Source of the DNA: Ferrovibrio sp.
Lineage (GTDB): Bacteria; Pseudomonadota; Alphaproteobacteria; Ferrovibrionales; Ferrovibrionaceae
NCBI RefSeq assembly: GCF_025869515.1
Contig: NZ_JAOZVR010000012.1
Span: 32,886 to 96,885 of the forward strand
Reading direction: 5' to 3'
Length of the DNA: 64,000 nucleotides
A program made the position numbers and the translations under genes. Shown here one piece after another: positions 16,453 through 23,877 of the stretch (within the stretch, counting starts at the first letter, position 1; each line of letters opens with the position of its first letter). The notes beneath the pieces were generated by a model. That model made no database searches. It was not told where the DNA came from and worked only from the letters and a program-made list of their open reading frames with translations.

Positions 16453-17151
16453 TCAGGCCCCCTGCATCAGCCCGTAGGGGAAGGGGGTCCACCAGCCGGC
16501 TTTCAGGCCGGCGGCGCGCAGGCCGGCCCCGATCCATTCGTTGCAGGTGCGAAACGGGCTGTAACGCCCTGTTGCCTCATAGAAGACGTCGTCCAGGCTG
16601 AATCCCGGTTCTGGCAGGGGTTGCGGGCGGCCATCGCGCCCGGCGGCGAAGCCGGCCTGAATATACGCCGCCAGGGCGTGATATTGCAGGGCATCAACCT
16701 CCAGGCGCCGGACCGTGAGCTGGGGGTCGGCCAGGGCTCCTTCAGGCACCCGCATCACATGCATGGCCGCCGGGCCACGGCCCAACAGGGCGGCCATGGC
16801 CAGATCGGGCCGGAAATCCACCGGGCGGCGGGTTGCCAGGTAAAAATCTCGGTCCCCCCAGCCGAAGGCGACATAATCGCCCTCGGCGATTCGCCCGGCC
16901 AGCGCGCTGTCACCCAGCCAGGCAGTCCAGTCGGTCTGGTCCTGTCCTGTCTGTTCCGGGCGAGCCGGCAGCGCGGCCCAGACATGCCAGCCGTTCGAGA
17001 TCAGGTAAACGGGCACCACCGGCTGCCCGGGCAGCGGCTGGCGGTGCGGGGCGGGTAGCAGGCCAAGTCCCAGTGCCGCCACGCCATACAGGGCGGGTAT
17101 CGCAAGAAGGCCGAGAAGAAGGATCGCCAGCAGGCGACGGACGCTGCGCAT
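16453..17151 (-). CDS. DUF2459 family membrane-anchored protein
   Basis: The 232-residue product has an N-terminal membrane helix (about residues 7-30) and then a periplasmic domain of the DUF2459/TIGR02117 type. Recognisable blocks are VYLISNGWHVW, DYVAFGWGDRDFYLATRRP, MHVMRVPE, and RTCNEWIGAGLRAAGL near the C-terminus, with conserved His, Cys and Asn that could form a papain-like site. The function of this family is not established to my knowledge. It stands alone, convergent to nothing and divergent from pagL across 178 bases. Confidence 0.75.
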   Translation of the reverse strand: MRSVRRLLAILLLGLLAIPALYGVAALGLGLLPAPHRQPLPGQPVVPVYLISNGWHVWAALPARPEQTGQDQTDWTAWLGDSALAGRIAEGDYVAFGWGDRDFYLATRRPVDFRPDLAMAALLGRGPAAMHVMRVPEGALADPQLTVRRLEVDALQYHALAAYIQAGFAAGRDGRPQPLPEPGFSLDDVFYEATGRYSPFRTCNEWIGAGLRAAGLKAGWWTPFPYGLMQGA

Positions 17152-17230
17152 GGAGCCCTTTCTTGACGGAAAAATGTGGCGAGAATGAAGCGCGGCAGCA
17201 CCAAGAATGGCCGAATCGGTCGATAAGCCC

Positions 17231-17260
17231 TTGGCGGTACAGCATCTCCTTGTTTAGTAT
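17231..17260 (+). promoter_or_regulatory. candidate promoter of pagL
   Basis: TTGGCG at 17231-17236 and TAGTAT at 17255-17260 are separated by 18 bases, in the 178-base region between the divergent DUF2459 and pagL genes. The start would be near 17267, giving a leader of about 60 bases. Confidence 0.35.
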
Positions 17261-17329
17261 CCTTTGCATACGATCTGTGGTGCAGAACAAGGGACCGGCA
17301 GGACCGGCCTTACAGGTTGGGGGGTAGTA

Positions 17330-17851
17330 ATGTTCCGTTTTTTGCCTCGTCTTGCGGCAGCTGCAGTTGCCGCTTGCCTGATGACCGCTGTCGCGCCGGC
17401 TGCGCAGGCACAGGATAAAGGCGGCGTCGATCCGTCTTTCCTGGCCATTAGTGCGGGCTATCATGACATCGCCGACGATCACGACGCCTTCGAAGGTCGT
17501 GTCGAATATCGCCACGGCGAGAAGTTCTGGATATTCAAGCCGGTGGTCGGTGTGCTCGCAACGAGTGACGAAGCGGTCATGGGCTACGCCGGCGTGCTGG
17601 TCGACATCTATTTCGGTCGCCGCTGGGTGCTGACCCCGGCCTTCACGCCGGGCCTGTATCGCAAGGGCGATGGCAAGGACCTGGGCGGCACGATCGAATT
17701 CAAATCGCAGATCGAACTCAGCTACCGCTTCGACAACCGGTCGCGCCTGGGAGTCGGCATCAGCCATATCTCCAATGCCAGCATCTATGACAGCAATCCC
17801 GGTACCGAGACGGTCTTCCTGACCTACACCCTGCCGCTCGGCGGACGGTAA
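17330..17851 (+). CDS. pagL: lipid A 3-O-deacylase (PagL family)
   Basis: PagL is an outer-membrane beta-barrel that removes the 3-O acyl chain of lipid A. The 173-residue precursor has a signal peptide (cleavage likely after AAQA, residue 27) and alternating aromatic strands ending in LTYTLPLGGR. The catalytic triad spacing of PagL is fully kept: His146 and Ser148 in ISHISNAS and Glu160 in SNPGTE, i.e. H, +2 and +14. The ATG at 17330 follows GGGGGGTAGTA; the in-frame codon at 17264 would spoil the signal peptide. It has its own upstream region and no operon partner. Confidence 0.9.
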   Translation: MFRFLPRLAAAAVAACLMTAVAPAAQAQDKGGVDPSFLAISAGYHDIADDHDAFEGRVEYRHGEKFWIFKPVVGVLATSDEAVMGYAGVLVDIYFGRRWVLTPAFTPGLYRKGDGKDLGGTIEFKSQIELSYRFDNRSRLGVGISHISNASIYDSNPGTETVFLTYTLPLGGR

Positions 17852-18069
17852 CCGCTGCGGCATGACGGGGTGCCGGCGGACAGGCGTTCGCCGCGAGTCC
17901 GTTGTGCCGCGGCTTTTCTGATCGGCGTGACACGTCGGCGTGCCCAGTTTCGCGCTCTCGCCCCGGCGGCCATGCTCGCGTAGGTCGCCTGCATGCGAAG
18001 CCCAGTATCTGGCAGTCGTGACATCATGTGCATGCCGACGCTGAGCCTGGTGGTGCGTAGCGCCGATAT

Positions 18070-18951
18070 TCAGAATCCGAAACCGCCCGGATCCAGGCCG
18101 ACTTGCTGCCAGATTCCGGCAGGCGTGATGCCGGCAGCACGCAGATCGCGCAGCGCCGGCGCATTCCTGCGTTTGGCCAGCCGCTCGCCGCTGTCAGTCA
18201 GCAGCAGCCGGTGATGCGCATAGGCCGGTGCCGGCCAGTCGAACAGTGCCTGGAGCAGGCGATGCAGATGCGTGGCGCCAAACAGGTCATTGCCGCGGGT
18301 GACCAGCGTAATGCCCTGCAGCGCATCGTCGTGGCATACGCAGAGATGATAACTGGCCGGAATCTCCTTGCGCGCCAGCACCACGTCACCGAAGCCCTGC
18401 GCCAGCAGCTCGGGCATTACCGATTGTGCGCCGGCCTCCTCGTCATGCCAGCGTAGCGGCCAGTTTCCGGTATGCCGGCACGCGGCAGCGATATCGAGGC
18501 GCAGCGCATAGGCCTCGCCCGCCGCGATACGCTCCGCACGTTCGGTCGCGCCAAGATGCCGGCAGGTGCCGGGATAGACCGCGCCCTCGAAACCATGGGG
18601 CGCATGACCGGCGGCAGCGATCTCGGCCTGGATTTGCTTGCGGGTGCAGAAGCAGGGATAGAGCAGGCCGCGCTGGCGTAAGGAGTCGAGTGCTGCAGCG
18701 TATTCAGCGAAATGCTGCGACTGCCGGCGCACCGGCTGCTCCCAGCTGAGGCCCAGCCAGGCAAAATCCTCAAGGATCGCTGCCGCGAATTCCGGCCGGC
18801 AACGGGTGATGTCGATATCCTCGATGCGCAGCAGGAAGCGCCCGCCGGCCTGCCGGGCGCGCAGGAAGGCGATGCCGGCGGCATAGGCATGGCCGGCATG
18901 CAGGTAGCCCGTCGGGCTTGGCGCGCAGCGCGTAACGATGTCAGACTGCAT
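18070..18951 (-). CDS. gluQ: glutamyl-Q tRNA(Asp) synthetase
   Basis: GluQ-RS attaches glutamate to queuosine in the anticodon of tRNA-Asp. The 293-residue protein is the short form of a glutamyl-tRNA synthetase: catalytic domain only, without the anticodon-binding domain. It has RCAPSPTGYLHAGHA (HIGH equivalent), RIEDIDITRCRPE, the zinc-site cysteines in YPCFCTRKQ and PGTCRH, and GERLAKRRNAPAL in place of KMSKS. Its start lies 23 bases from that of the divergent DNA glycosylase. The 218 bases beyond its stop (17852-18069) contain nothing I can identify. Confidence 0.92.
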   Translation of the reverse strand: MQSDIVTRCAPSPTGYLHAGHAYAAGIAFLRARQAGGRFLLRIEDIDITRCRPEFAAAILEDFAWLGLSWEQPVRRQSQHFAEYAAALDSLRQRGLLYPCFCTRKQIQAEIAAAGHAPHGFEGAVYPGTCRHLGATERAERIAAGEAYALRLDIAAACRHTGNWPLRWHDEEAGAQSVMPELLAQGFGDVVLARKEIPASYHLCVCHDDALQGITLVTRGNDLFGATHLHRLLQALFDWPAPAYAHHRLLLTDSGERLAKRRNAPALRDLRAAGITPAGIWQQVGLDPGGFGF

Positions 18952-18974
18952 GGGCGATTCTCATTCTGCAGCTT

Positions 18975-19685
18975 ATGGCAAATCTCCTACCCGTCGCAAA
19001 GCCCGACTCCCGCAAGCGCACCAAGGTGGCGCTGGAGCAGCTCTGCGCCCACGAGCCGCGCTTCGCCGAGGCTTTTGCCGCCGTTGGCTTCATTGCCGAT
19101 CGCCGCCGGCCGGCCGATTTCGCCAATCTGTGCCGCATCGTGATCGAGCAGCAGATTTCCGTGGCCGCCGCCGCCACCATCTGGGGCCGGCTGGAAGCCG
19201 CCGTGCAGGGCCGTGCCAACGGCGTCTTCAGCCCGGAGCGGGTGCTGAAACTGAGCGAGGCGCGCCTGCGCGCCTGCGGCCTCAGCGGCCCGAAGGTGCG
19301 CTATGTGCGCAACATGGCACAAGCGGCGAAAAGCGGAGCCATCGACTTCGCCCTGCTGCCACAGCTCGAAGACCATGCAGCCATGGCCATGCTGACCGAG
19401 GTGAAGGGCATCGGCCGCTGGACGGCGGAAATCTTCCTGATGTTCGCGCTCGACCGCGAGGATATCTGGCCGGCGCATGATGTGGCGCTGCAGGAAGCCG
19501 TGAAACGGCTGTTCGGGCTGAAAGCGCGGCCCGATGTGAAGAAGATGGACCGCATGGCGGAAAACTGGCGGCCGCATCGCGGCGTCGCGGCCAGGCTGCT
19601 GTGGCGCTATTATGCCGTGACGGCCAAGCGCCTCACCACCGATCACATCGACAAGGCTGCGTCTGCCAAGAAAGCATCCGCATGA
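18975..19685 (+). CDS. DNA-3-methyladenine glycosylase II-like (AlkA family)
   Basis: This 236-residue protein removes alkylated bases in base-excision repair. It has the HhH-GPD fold: IVIEQQISVAAAATIWGRL, the helix-hairpin-helix LTEVKGIGRWTAEIFLMFAL and the catalytic Asp in IWPAHDVALQ. It lacks the N-terminal AlkA extension and the FeS cysteines of EndoIII, so it is the short AlkA/MAG type. Its last codon overlaps the start of the next gene (ATGA), showing coupling. It is divergent from gluQ with only 23 bases between, so their promoters must overlap. Confidence 0.85.
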   Translation: MANLLPVAKPDSRKRTKVALEQLCAHEPRFAEAFAAVGFIADRRRPADFANLCRIVIEQQISVAAAATIWGRLEAAVQGRANGVFSPERVLKLSEARLRACGLSGPKVRYVRNMAQAAKSGAIDFALLPQLEDHAAMAMLTEVKGIGRWTAEIFLMFALDREDIWPAHDVALQEAVKRLFGLKARPDVKKMDRMAENWRPHRGVAARLLWRYYAVTAKRLTTDHIDKAASAKKASA

Positions 19686-20389
19686 GCATCGACGGTCCTC
19701 GTCTGGCGCCTCTCAAAGGCCCCGCCCGTAAGCTGGTCGTGCTGGTCCATGGCTATGGTGCCGATGGCGATGACCTGATCGAGTTGGGGGCGCAGTGGCG
19801 CAACGTATTGCCCGACGCCGCCTTCGCGGCACCGCATGCACCGGCGATGATTCCGGGATTTCCGCCTGGCATGGCAGGCGGCCGGCAGTGGTTTGCGCTC
19901 GATGCCTACGATCCGAACCTGCTGCGCCGCGACCCGCATCAGACTGCGGCGATCTACGCCACCATGCAGCGCGCGGCCGAACAGGTGGCGCCGGCGCTTG
20001 AGCAGTTTCTGGATGCCGAGTTGAAACGGTACAATCTTGACCCCGGTGATCTGGCGCTGGTGGGATTCAGCCAGGGCACCATGATGGCACTGCATATCGG
20101 CCTGCGCCGTGATCCGGCACCGGCCGCCATCCTGGGATATTCCGGGGCGCTGCTGGGCGGTGCGGGGCTGGAAAAGCAGATTCGCAGCCGACCGCCGATC
20201 CTGCTGATCCATGGCGATGCTGACGAGATTGTGCCGATCGAGGCCATGCATGCGGCGCTGAATGCACTGAACGCTGCCGGATGTCCGGCCCGGTTCCATG
20301 TCAGCCGTGGGCTCGGCCATGGCATCGACGGCCAGGGCCTCAGCCTCGGCGGTGCCTTCCTCGCCGAATCCTTTGCCCGCCCTAGATGA
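19682..20389 (+). CDS. carboxylesterase/phospholipase family hydrolase
   Basis: The 235-residue cytoplasmic protein belongs to the small carboxylesterase/acyl-protein-thioesterase group of alpha/beta hydrolases. It has VVLVHGYGADGDDL (oxyanion loop), the nucleophile elbow GFSQGTMMAL, ILLIHGDADEIVP (catalytic Asp) and GLGHGIDGQGL (catalytic His). The ATG at 19682 overlaps the stop of the glycosylase by 4 bases; the longer in-frame extension to 19601 lies inside that gene. Family members hydrolyse short acyl esters, lysophospholipids or acyl-protein thioesters; the true substrate is unknown. Confidence 0.85.
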   Translation: MSIDGPRLAPLKGPARKLVVLVHGYGADGDDLIELGAQWRNVLPDAAFAAPHAPAMIPGFPPGMAGGRQWFALDAYDPNLLRRDPHQTAAIYATMQRAAEQVAPALEQFLDAELKRYNLDPGDLALVGFSQGTMMALHIGLRRDPAPAAILGYSGALLGGAGLEKQIRSRPPILLIHGDADEIVPIEAMHAALNALNAAGCPARFHVSRGLGHGIDGQGLSLGGAFLAESFARPR

Positions 20390-20504
20390 GAGTGGGGTGA
20401 TGCCTTGTGGACAACCCGTCCGGCTTACAAAATAAGGTAGTTGTCATGATGCGGTAACCCCGCATATGGTAAGGGCAATACGGCGTTTCGGAACTGGGGA
20501 AGCA

Positions 20505-21050
20505 ATGAACCCTGAGAGTTGCCCGGCGTTGGTTTTGAATGCGGATTACCAGCCGCTGTCTTATTTCCCGCTTTCGGTCTGGCCGTGGCAGGAAGTGGTC
20601 AAAGCGGTCTGCATGGATCGTGTCACGATCCTCTCCGAATACGATCAGGAAATTCACTCGCCCAGCATGCGCATGCGCCTGCCCAGCGTGGTGGCACTCA
20701 AGCGCTATATCGCTCCGGCCCGGCGGCCGGCCTTCACCCGGTTCAACCTGTTTCTGCGCGACCGTTTCTCCTGCCAGTATTGTGGCAGCCGGCATGAACT
20801 GACTTTCGACCATGTGATCCCGCGCTCGCGCGGCGGGCTGACGCGCTGGGACAATGTGGTGGCCGCCTGTGCGCCCTGCAATCTGACCAAGGGCGGGCGC
20901 ATGCCCAACGACTGCCACATGCATCCGCGCATTCGCCCGCATATGCCGACCGTGCAGGAGTTGCAGCTGAACGGGCGGGCCTTCCCGCCCAATTTTTTGC
21001 ACGAGAGCTGGCGCGACTTTCTTTACTGGGACAGCGAGCTGGAGCCGTAA
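20505..21050 (+). CDS. HNH endonuclease family protein
   Basis: The 181-residue product carries a complete HNH site: zinc-ligand CQYCG, then LTFDHVIPRSRGG (catalytic His pair), W-N-V and CAPCNLTKGGR. The first 80 residues (ALVLNADYQPLSYFPLSVW) are shared with a widely conserved bacterial HNH family whose members stand alone in the chromosome, unlike phage or intron HNH proteins. The ATG at 20505 has GGGGAAGCA directly upstream. The biological substrate is not known to me. No restriction, phage or toxin genes flank it. Confidence 0.85.
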   Translation: MNPESCPALVLNADYQPLSYFPLSVWPWQEVVKAVCMDRVTILSEYDQEIHSPSMRMRLPSVVALKRYIAPARRPAFTRFNLFLRDRFSCQYCGSRHELTFDHVIPRSRGGLTRWDNVVAACAPCNLTKGGRMPNDCHMHPRIRPHMPTVQELQLNGRAFPPNFLHESWRDFLYWDSELEP

Positions 21051-21064
21051 GGCGCGGCAGCCTG

Positions 21065-21622
21065 CTAAACGCGTTCGGACAGCCAGATGGCGCTGCGCGT
21101 AATCGCCTTGATGCCTTTCGACAGCAGAGCGTAGCCCGGGGCTTCGGCGGCACCCTCGGCACGTGCCGTGTCGCGGTGGTTCACTTCATCGGCGCGGAAC
21201 TGCTCGATGGTGGCGCGCAGCTCAGGCTCGGCATCGCCCAGCTTCTCCACCTGTCGTCCATAATGCTGGTCGATCACTTCCTCGACCGCTTCGGTGCAGG
21301 CCATCGCCGCCTTCTCGCCCAGTAGCGCGCTGGCGGCACCGAGCGCGAAGCCACCGACATGCCACAGCGGCGAAAGCAGGGTGGGACGCACGCGGCGCTG
21401 CGGCAGCAGGCGGTCGAAGGCATCCAGATGCGCCTGCTCCTGCTCCAGCATATGGCGGATGGTCGGCGTCGACGGCGCCTTTTTCAGCACCGCGAGCTGG
21501 CCCTCATAGATGCGCTTGGCGCCGTATTCGCCGGCATGGTCGACGCGCAGGATGCGTTCCAGCAGGGCGCGCGGATCGGGATCGCCCGCCAGGCGTCGCT
21601 TTTCCATCCCCGGCTTGTGCAT
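21065..21622 (-). CDS. coq7: demethoxyubiquinone hydroxylase (Coq7 family)
   Basis: Coq7 adds the C6 hydroxyl in ubiquinone synthesis, using a diiron centre. The 185-residue protein keeps the ferritin-like ligands: VDHAGEYGAKRIYEGQ, LEQEQAHLDAFDRLL, AVEEVIDQHYGRQ and FRADEVNHRDTA. Two adjacent ATGs (21625 and 21622) are possible; AAGGAGG is 3 bases before the first and 6 before the second, so I take the second. The gene begins in the stop codon of dsbB, indicating translational coupling. Confidence 0.92.
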   Translation of the reverse strand: MHKPGMEKRRLAGDPDPRALLERILRVDHAGEYGAKRIYEGQLAVLKKAPSTPTIRHMLEQEQAHLDAFDRLLPQRRVRPTLLSPLWHVGGFALGAASALLGEKAAMACTEAVEEVIDQHYGRQVEKLGDAEPELRATIEQFRADEVNHRDTARAEGAAEAPGYALLSKGIKAITRSAIWLSERV

Positions 21623-22113
21623 CATTGGCCTCCTTTTGCCCGGTGGGCCGCCATCAGGGCAAAGCCGGCCAGCACAGCCGACCACAGCGCATTCCAGCCG
21701 GCCATGGAAAGGCCGAGCACGCGAATGGCGGCTTCGTCGCAGCGCACCACCGGCGCGGCCATCAGCTGCGCCCGCAGGTCTTCCAGCGTAGTGGCGGTCG
21801 GGCCGCCGCCGCAACTGGTCAGTCCCGGCCACCATTTCCACTCAACGCCGGCATGGAATACGCCGATGCCGCCGGTGACAACGAAGCTTAATGCAGCGAG
21901 CACCAGCAAGGGGGCACGCAAGCGTGGCAGCGCCAGGGCAGCAAGGCCGAACAGGATGGCGGCACCATAGGGCCAGCGTTGCCACAGGCAGAGTTCGCAG
22001 GGCGCCAGGCCGAAGCCGTATTGCGACACAAAAACCAGGCCGAGCGTAAAAACCGCCAGTGCGGCAATGCTGAGGCCGGAGCGGCGGGGATCGAGCAGCG
22101 GGTCAAGGATCAT
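21622..22113 (-). CDS. dsbB: disulfide bond formation protein B
   Basis: DsbB reoxidises DsbA using ubiquinone in the inner membrane. The 163-residue protein has four membrane helices and the two cysteine pairs: CELC in the first periplasmic loop (GLAPCELCLWQRWPY) and two cysteines in the second loop (LTSCGGG and VVRCDEAA). It lies between a DedA-family gene and coq7 on the - strand, with 9 and 0 bases of spacing, so the three are probably one operon; the link with ubiquinone synthesis is functionally sensible. Confidence 0.92.
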   Translation of the reverse strand: MILDPLLDPRRSGLSIAALAVFTLGLVFVSQYGFGLAPCELCLWQRWPYGAAILFGLAALALPRLRAPLLVLAALSFVVTGGIGVFHAGVEWKWWPGLTSCGGGPTATTLEDLRAQLMAAPVVRCDEAAIRVLGLSMAGWNALWSAVLAGFALMAAHRAKGGQ

Positions 22114-22122
22114 GGCGTTCAG

Positions 22123-22704
22123 TCAGAAAGCATAGCGCACGACGACAAAACCGCCAATCAGCGCAATCAGGAAGATCCAGCCCAAAATAGTGAGTCGCTT
22201 TTCGATGAAGTCCTGGATCGGCGCGCCATAGGCGCGCAGCAGACCGGCCAGCAGGAAAAAGCGCAGGCCGCGTGTGGTGATCGAGGCGATAATGAAAACC
22301 GCCAGGCTGAAATGCGCGGCCCCGCTGGCGATGGTGACGATTTTGTAGGGGATCGGCGTCAGGCCCTTGATCAGGATGATCCACACGCCCCATTCGGCAT
22401 AGGCGTCTTCGAAGGCCTGCCATTTCTCGCCATAGCCATAGAGATCGATCACCCAGCGGCCGAGCGTTTCCAGCAGGAAATAGCCGATGGCATAGCCGAA
22501 CAGGCCGCCGATCACCGAGGCGATGGTGCAGATCGCCGCATAGCGGAAGGCCCGGCTGCGATCGGCCAGGCACATCGGAATCAGCATCACATCCGGCGGA
22601 ATCGGAAAGACCGAGCTTTCCAGGAAGGACACGACGGCCAGTGCGCGATCGGCATGGGGGCGCGCGGCCTGGCGCATGGTCCAGTCGTAAAGGGCACGAA
22701 ACAC
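22123..22704 (-). CDS. DedA/YqaA family membrane protein
   Basis: The 193-residue protein belongs to the VTT (DedA/YqaA) group. Features include the re-entrant segment FLESSVFPIPPDVMLIP with conserved Glu and Pro, IGGLFGYAIGYF, and GLTPIPYKIVTIASG, with further membrane helices to the C-terminus. DedA proteins take part in membrane lipid or undecaprenyl-phosphate flipping and proton-motive-force balance; the YqaA branch itself is poorly characterised. First gene of the likely operon with dsbB and coq7. Confidence 0.85.
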   Translation of the reverse strand: MFRALYDWTMRQAARPHADRALAVVSFLESSVFPIPPDVMLIPMCLADRSRAFRYAAICTIASVIGGLFGYAIGYFLLETLGRWVIDLYGYGEKWQAFEDAYAEWGVWIILIKGLTPIPYKIVTIASGAAHFSLAVFIIASITTRGLRFFLLAGLLRAYGAPIQDFIEKRLTILGWIFLIALIGGFVVVRYAF

Positions 22705-22908
22705 GGGCGGAAGGCTCCAGCAGGCGTCTGGCGAGGCAGGCCTCGTGTATGCCGGAGCCGGCCCGGCTTGTCCATGCGCCCCATGGCCGCGGGTATGACA
22801 AAGGCGTGTTTCTCCGCCGTTTCCCGCCCGCGAGTTCGCGCCGGGCTGGGCGTTGATTCAGGCCCGACCTTGGGTAATATCCGCCCCGGCTGCGCGCCGG
22901 TGATACCG

Positions 22909-22996
22909 GGCCCCAGTGGTGAAATTGGTAGACGCGACAGACTCAAAATCTGTTGTCCGCAAGGGCGTGCTGGTTCAAGTCCGGCCTGGGGCACCA
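22909..22996 (+). tRNA. tRNA-Leu (CAA)
   Basis: The acceptor stem pairs GCCCCAG (22909-22915) with CTGGGGC (22986-22992), followed by discriminator A and an encoded CCA. The D arm reads TGAAATTGGTAGACGCG, the anticodon stem is ACAGA/TCTGT with loop CTCAAAA (anticodon CAA), a long variable arm follows, and the T arm contains GGTTCAAGTCC. This is a class II tRNA of the leucine type. Confidence 0.95.
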
Positions 22997-23046
22997 CCAC
23001 CTCGCAAGCGATATCACTTCGCAAGCAATATGACGCTGCCGACATG

Positions 23047-23082
23047 AAAAAGCCGGACACCCGCAAGGATGTCCGGCTTTTT
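23047..23082. terminator. bidirectional terminator between tRNA-Leu and csbD
   Basis: AAAAAGCCGGACA pairs with TGTCCGGCTTTTT around a 10-base loop. The stem has A and T runs on both sides, so it can end both the tRNA transcript and the convergent csbD transcript. Confidence 0.85.
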
Positions 23083-23099
23083 CATTTAGAATGGCGATG

Positions 23100-23285
23100 T
23101 CAGTGCTTCTTTACTGCATCGCGCACGGCATCCTTGGCGCCGCCCACGGCATTCTGGATCTTGCCCTCGACCTTGTCGGCACGGCCCTCGGTTTCCAGCT
23201 TGGCATCGCCGGTGAGTTTGCCGGCGGCTTCCTTGAGGCTGCCCTTGACCTGCTTGGCACTGCCTTCGATGCGATCCTTGTCCAT
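23100..23285 (-). CDS. CsbD family stress-response protein
   Basis: This 61-residue hydrophilic protein begins MDKDRIEGSAKQVKGSLKE and contains the repeated KVEGKIQNAVGGAKD segment of the CsbD family. These small proteins rise under general stress in many bacteria; their molecular role is unknown. Two adjacent ATGs exist (23288, 23285); AGGAG is 3 bases before the first and 6 before the second, so the second is preferred. A perfect EcfG-type promoter lies just upstream at 23319-23343, which fits stress control. Confidence 0.9.
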   Translation of the reverse strand: MDKDRIEGSAKQVKGSLKEAAGKLTGDAKLETEGRADKVEGKIQNAVGGAKDAVRDAVKKH

Positions 23286-23318
23286 CATGCGCTCCTGTCC
23301 GTTGGTTGACGTATACAG

Positions 23319-23343
23319 AACGCTATGCGGCCTATGTCGTTCC
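23319..23343 (-). promoter_or_regulatory. EcfG (general stress sigma factor) promoter of csbD
   Basis: On the - strand, GGAAC (23343-23339) and CGTT (23322-23319) are separated by exactly 16 bases, the alphaproteobacterial EcfG/RpoE2 consensus. The transcript would start roughly 25 bases before the csbD start codon. Confidence 0.8.
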
Positions 23344-23479
23344 GGACAAAATGCCGCAGTGTCGCAAGCACCGTTTTCCGCCGTTTGTCAAACGCGGCTT
23401 AGCTTCCTGCAGCTCTGTTTTCGGAACACACCGGAAGCGAAAGGTTATAAAATGCATCCAAAGCAGAAGGAGATGTCAT

Positions 23480-23866
23480 ATGGCACAGACCGGTATGGAT
23501 CGGCCGTTACAGATCGTCTTTCGCAACATGGAAAGCTCGCCTGCACTCGACGCCGCGATCCGGCAGCGGGTCGAGCGCCTGCGGCAGCAGGCCCATATCA
23601 CTGGCTGCCGCGTGGTTGCCGAAATTCCGCATCGCAGTGCCGGGGGCGCCAAACCGCCATTGGCAATTTCGGTCGAGCTTGAATTGCGTGGCCGGCCGGC
23701 CATTGTGGTGAAGGACAGCGAAACCCGCCGCGAGGCGAAGGGCGACCAGCTTGCGGTGGTGACGCATGTGTTCGAAGCTGTCGAGCGTCAGCTGCGCGAG
23801 GCACATGGCGGTCGCAAGGGGGCCGCGCGACAGCTGGCGGAGGATGGTTCGATTTCTCTCGGCTGA
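23480..23866 (+). CDS. ribosome hibernation promotion factor-like protein (HPF/RaiA family)
   Basis: The 128-residue protein has the HPF/RaiA fold pattern: LQIVFRNMESSPALDAAIRQRVERLRQ, a central strand CRVVAEIPH, VELELRGRPAIVVKD and a C-terminal helix AFEAVERQLREAHGG followed by a basic tail. Such proteins bind the 30S subunit and silence ribosomes in stationary phase or stress. It is the short form, without the dimerisation domain of long HPF. The ATG at 23480 has AAGGAGA 5 bases upstream; the in-frame extension to 23306 is not supported. It is divergent from the stress gene csbD. Confidence 0.75.
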   Translation: MAQTGMDRPLQIVFRNMESSPALDAAIRQRVERLRQQAHITGCRVVAEIPHRSAGGAKPPLAISVELELRGRPAIVVKDSETRREAKGDQLAVVTHVFEAVERQLREAHGGRKGAARQLAEDGSISLG

Positions 23867-23877
23867 CGCTTGCTGCT

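Noticed and set aside
23425..23450. EcfG promoter before the hpf-like gene
   Set aside because: GGAAC is followed by GGTT after 15 bases; both the spacing and the first base of the -10 element are wrong, so I do not call it.
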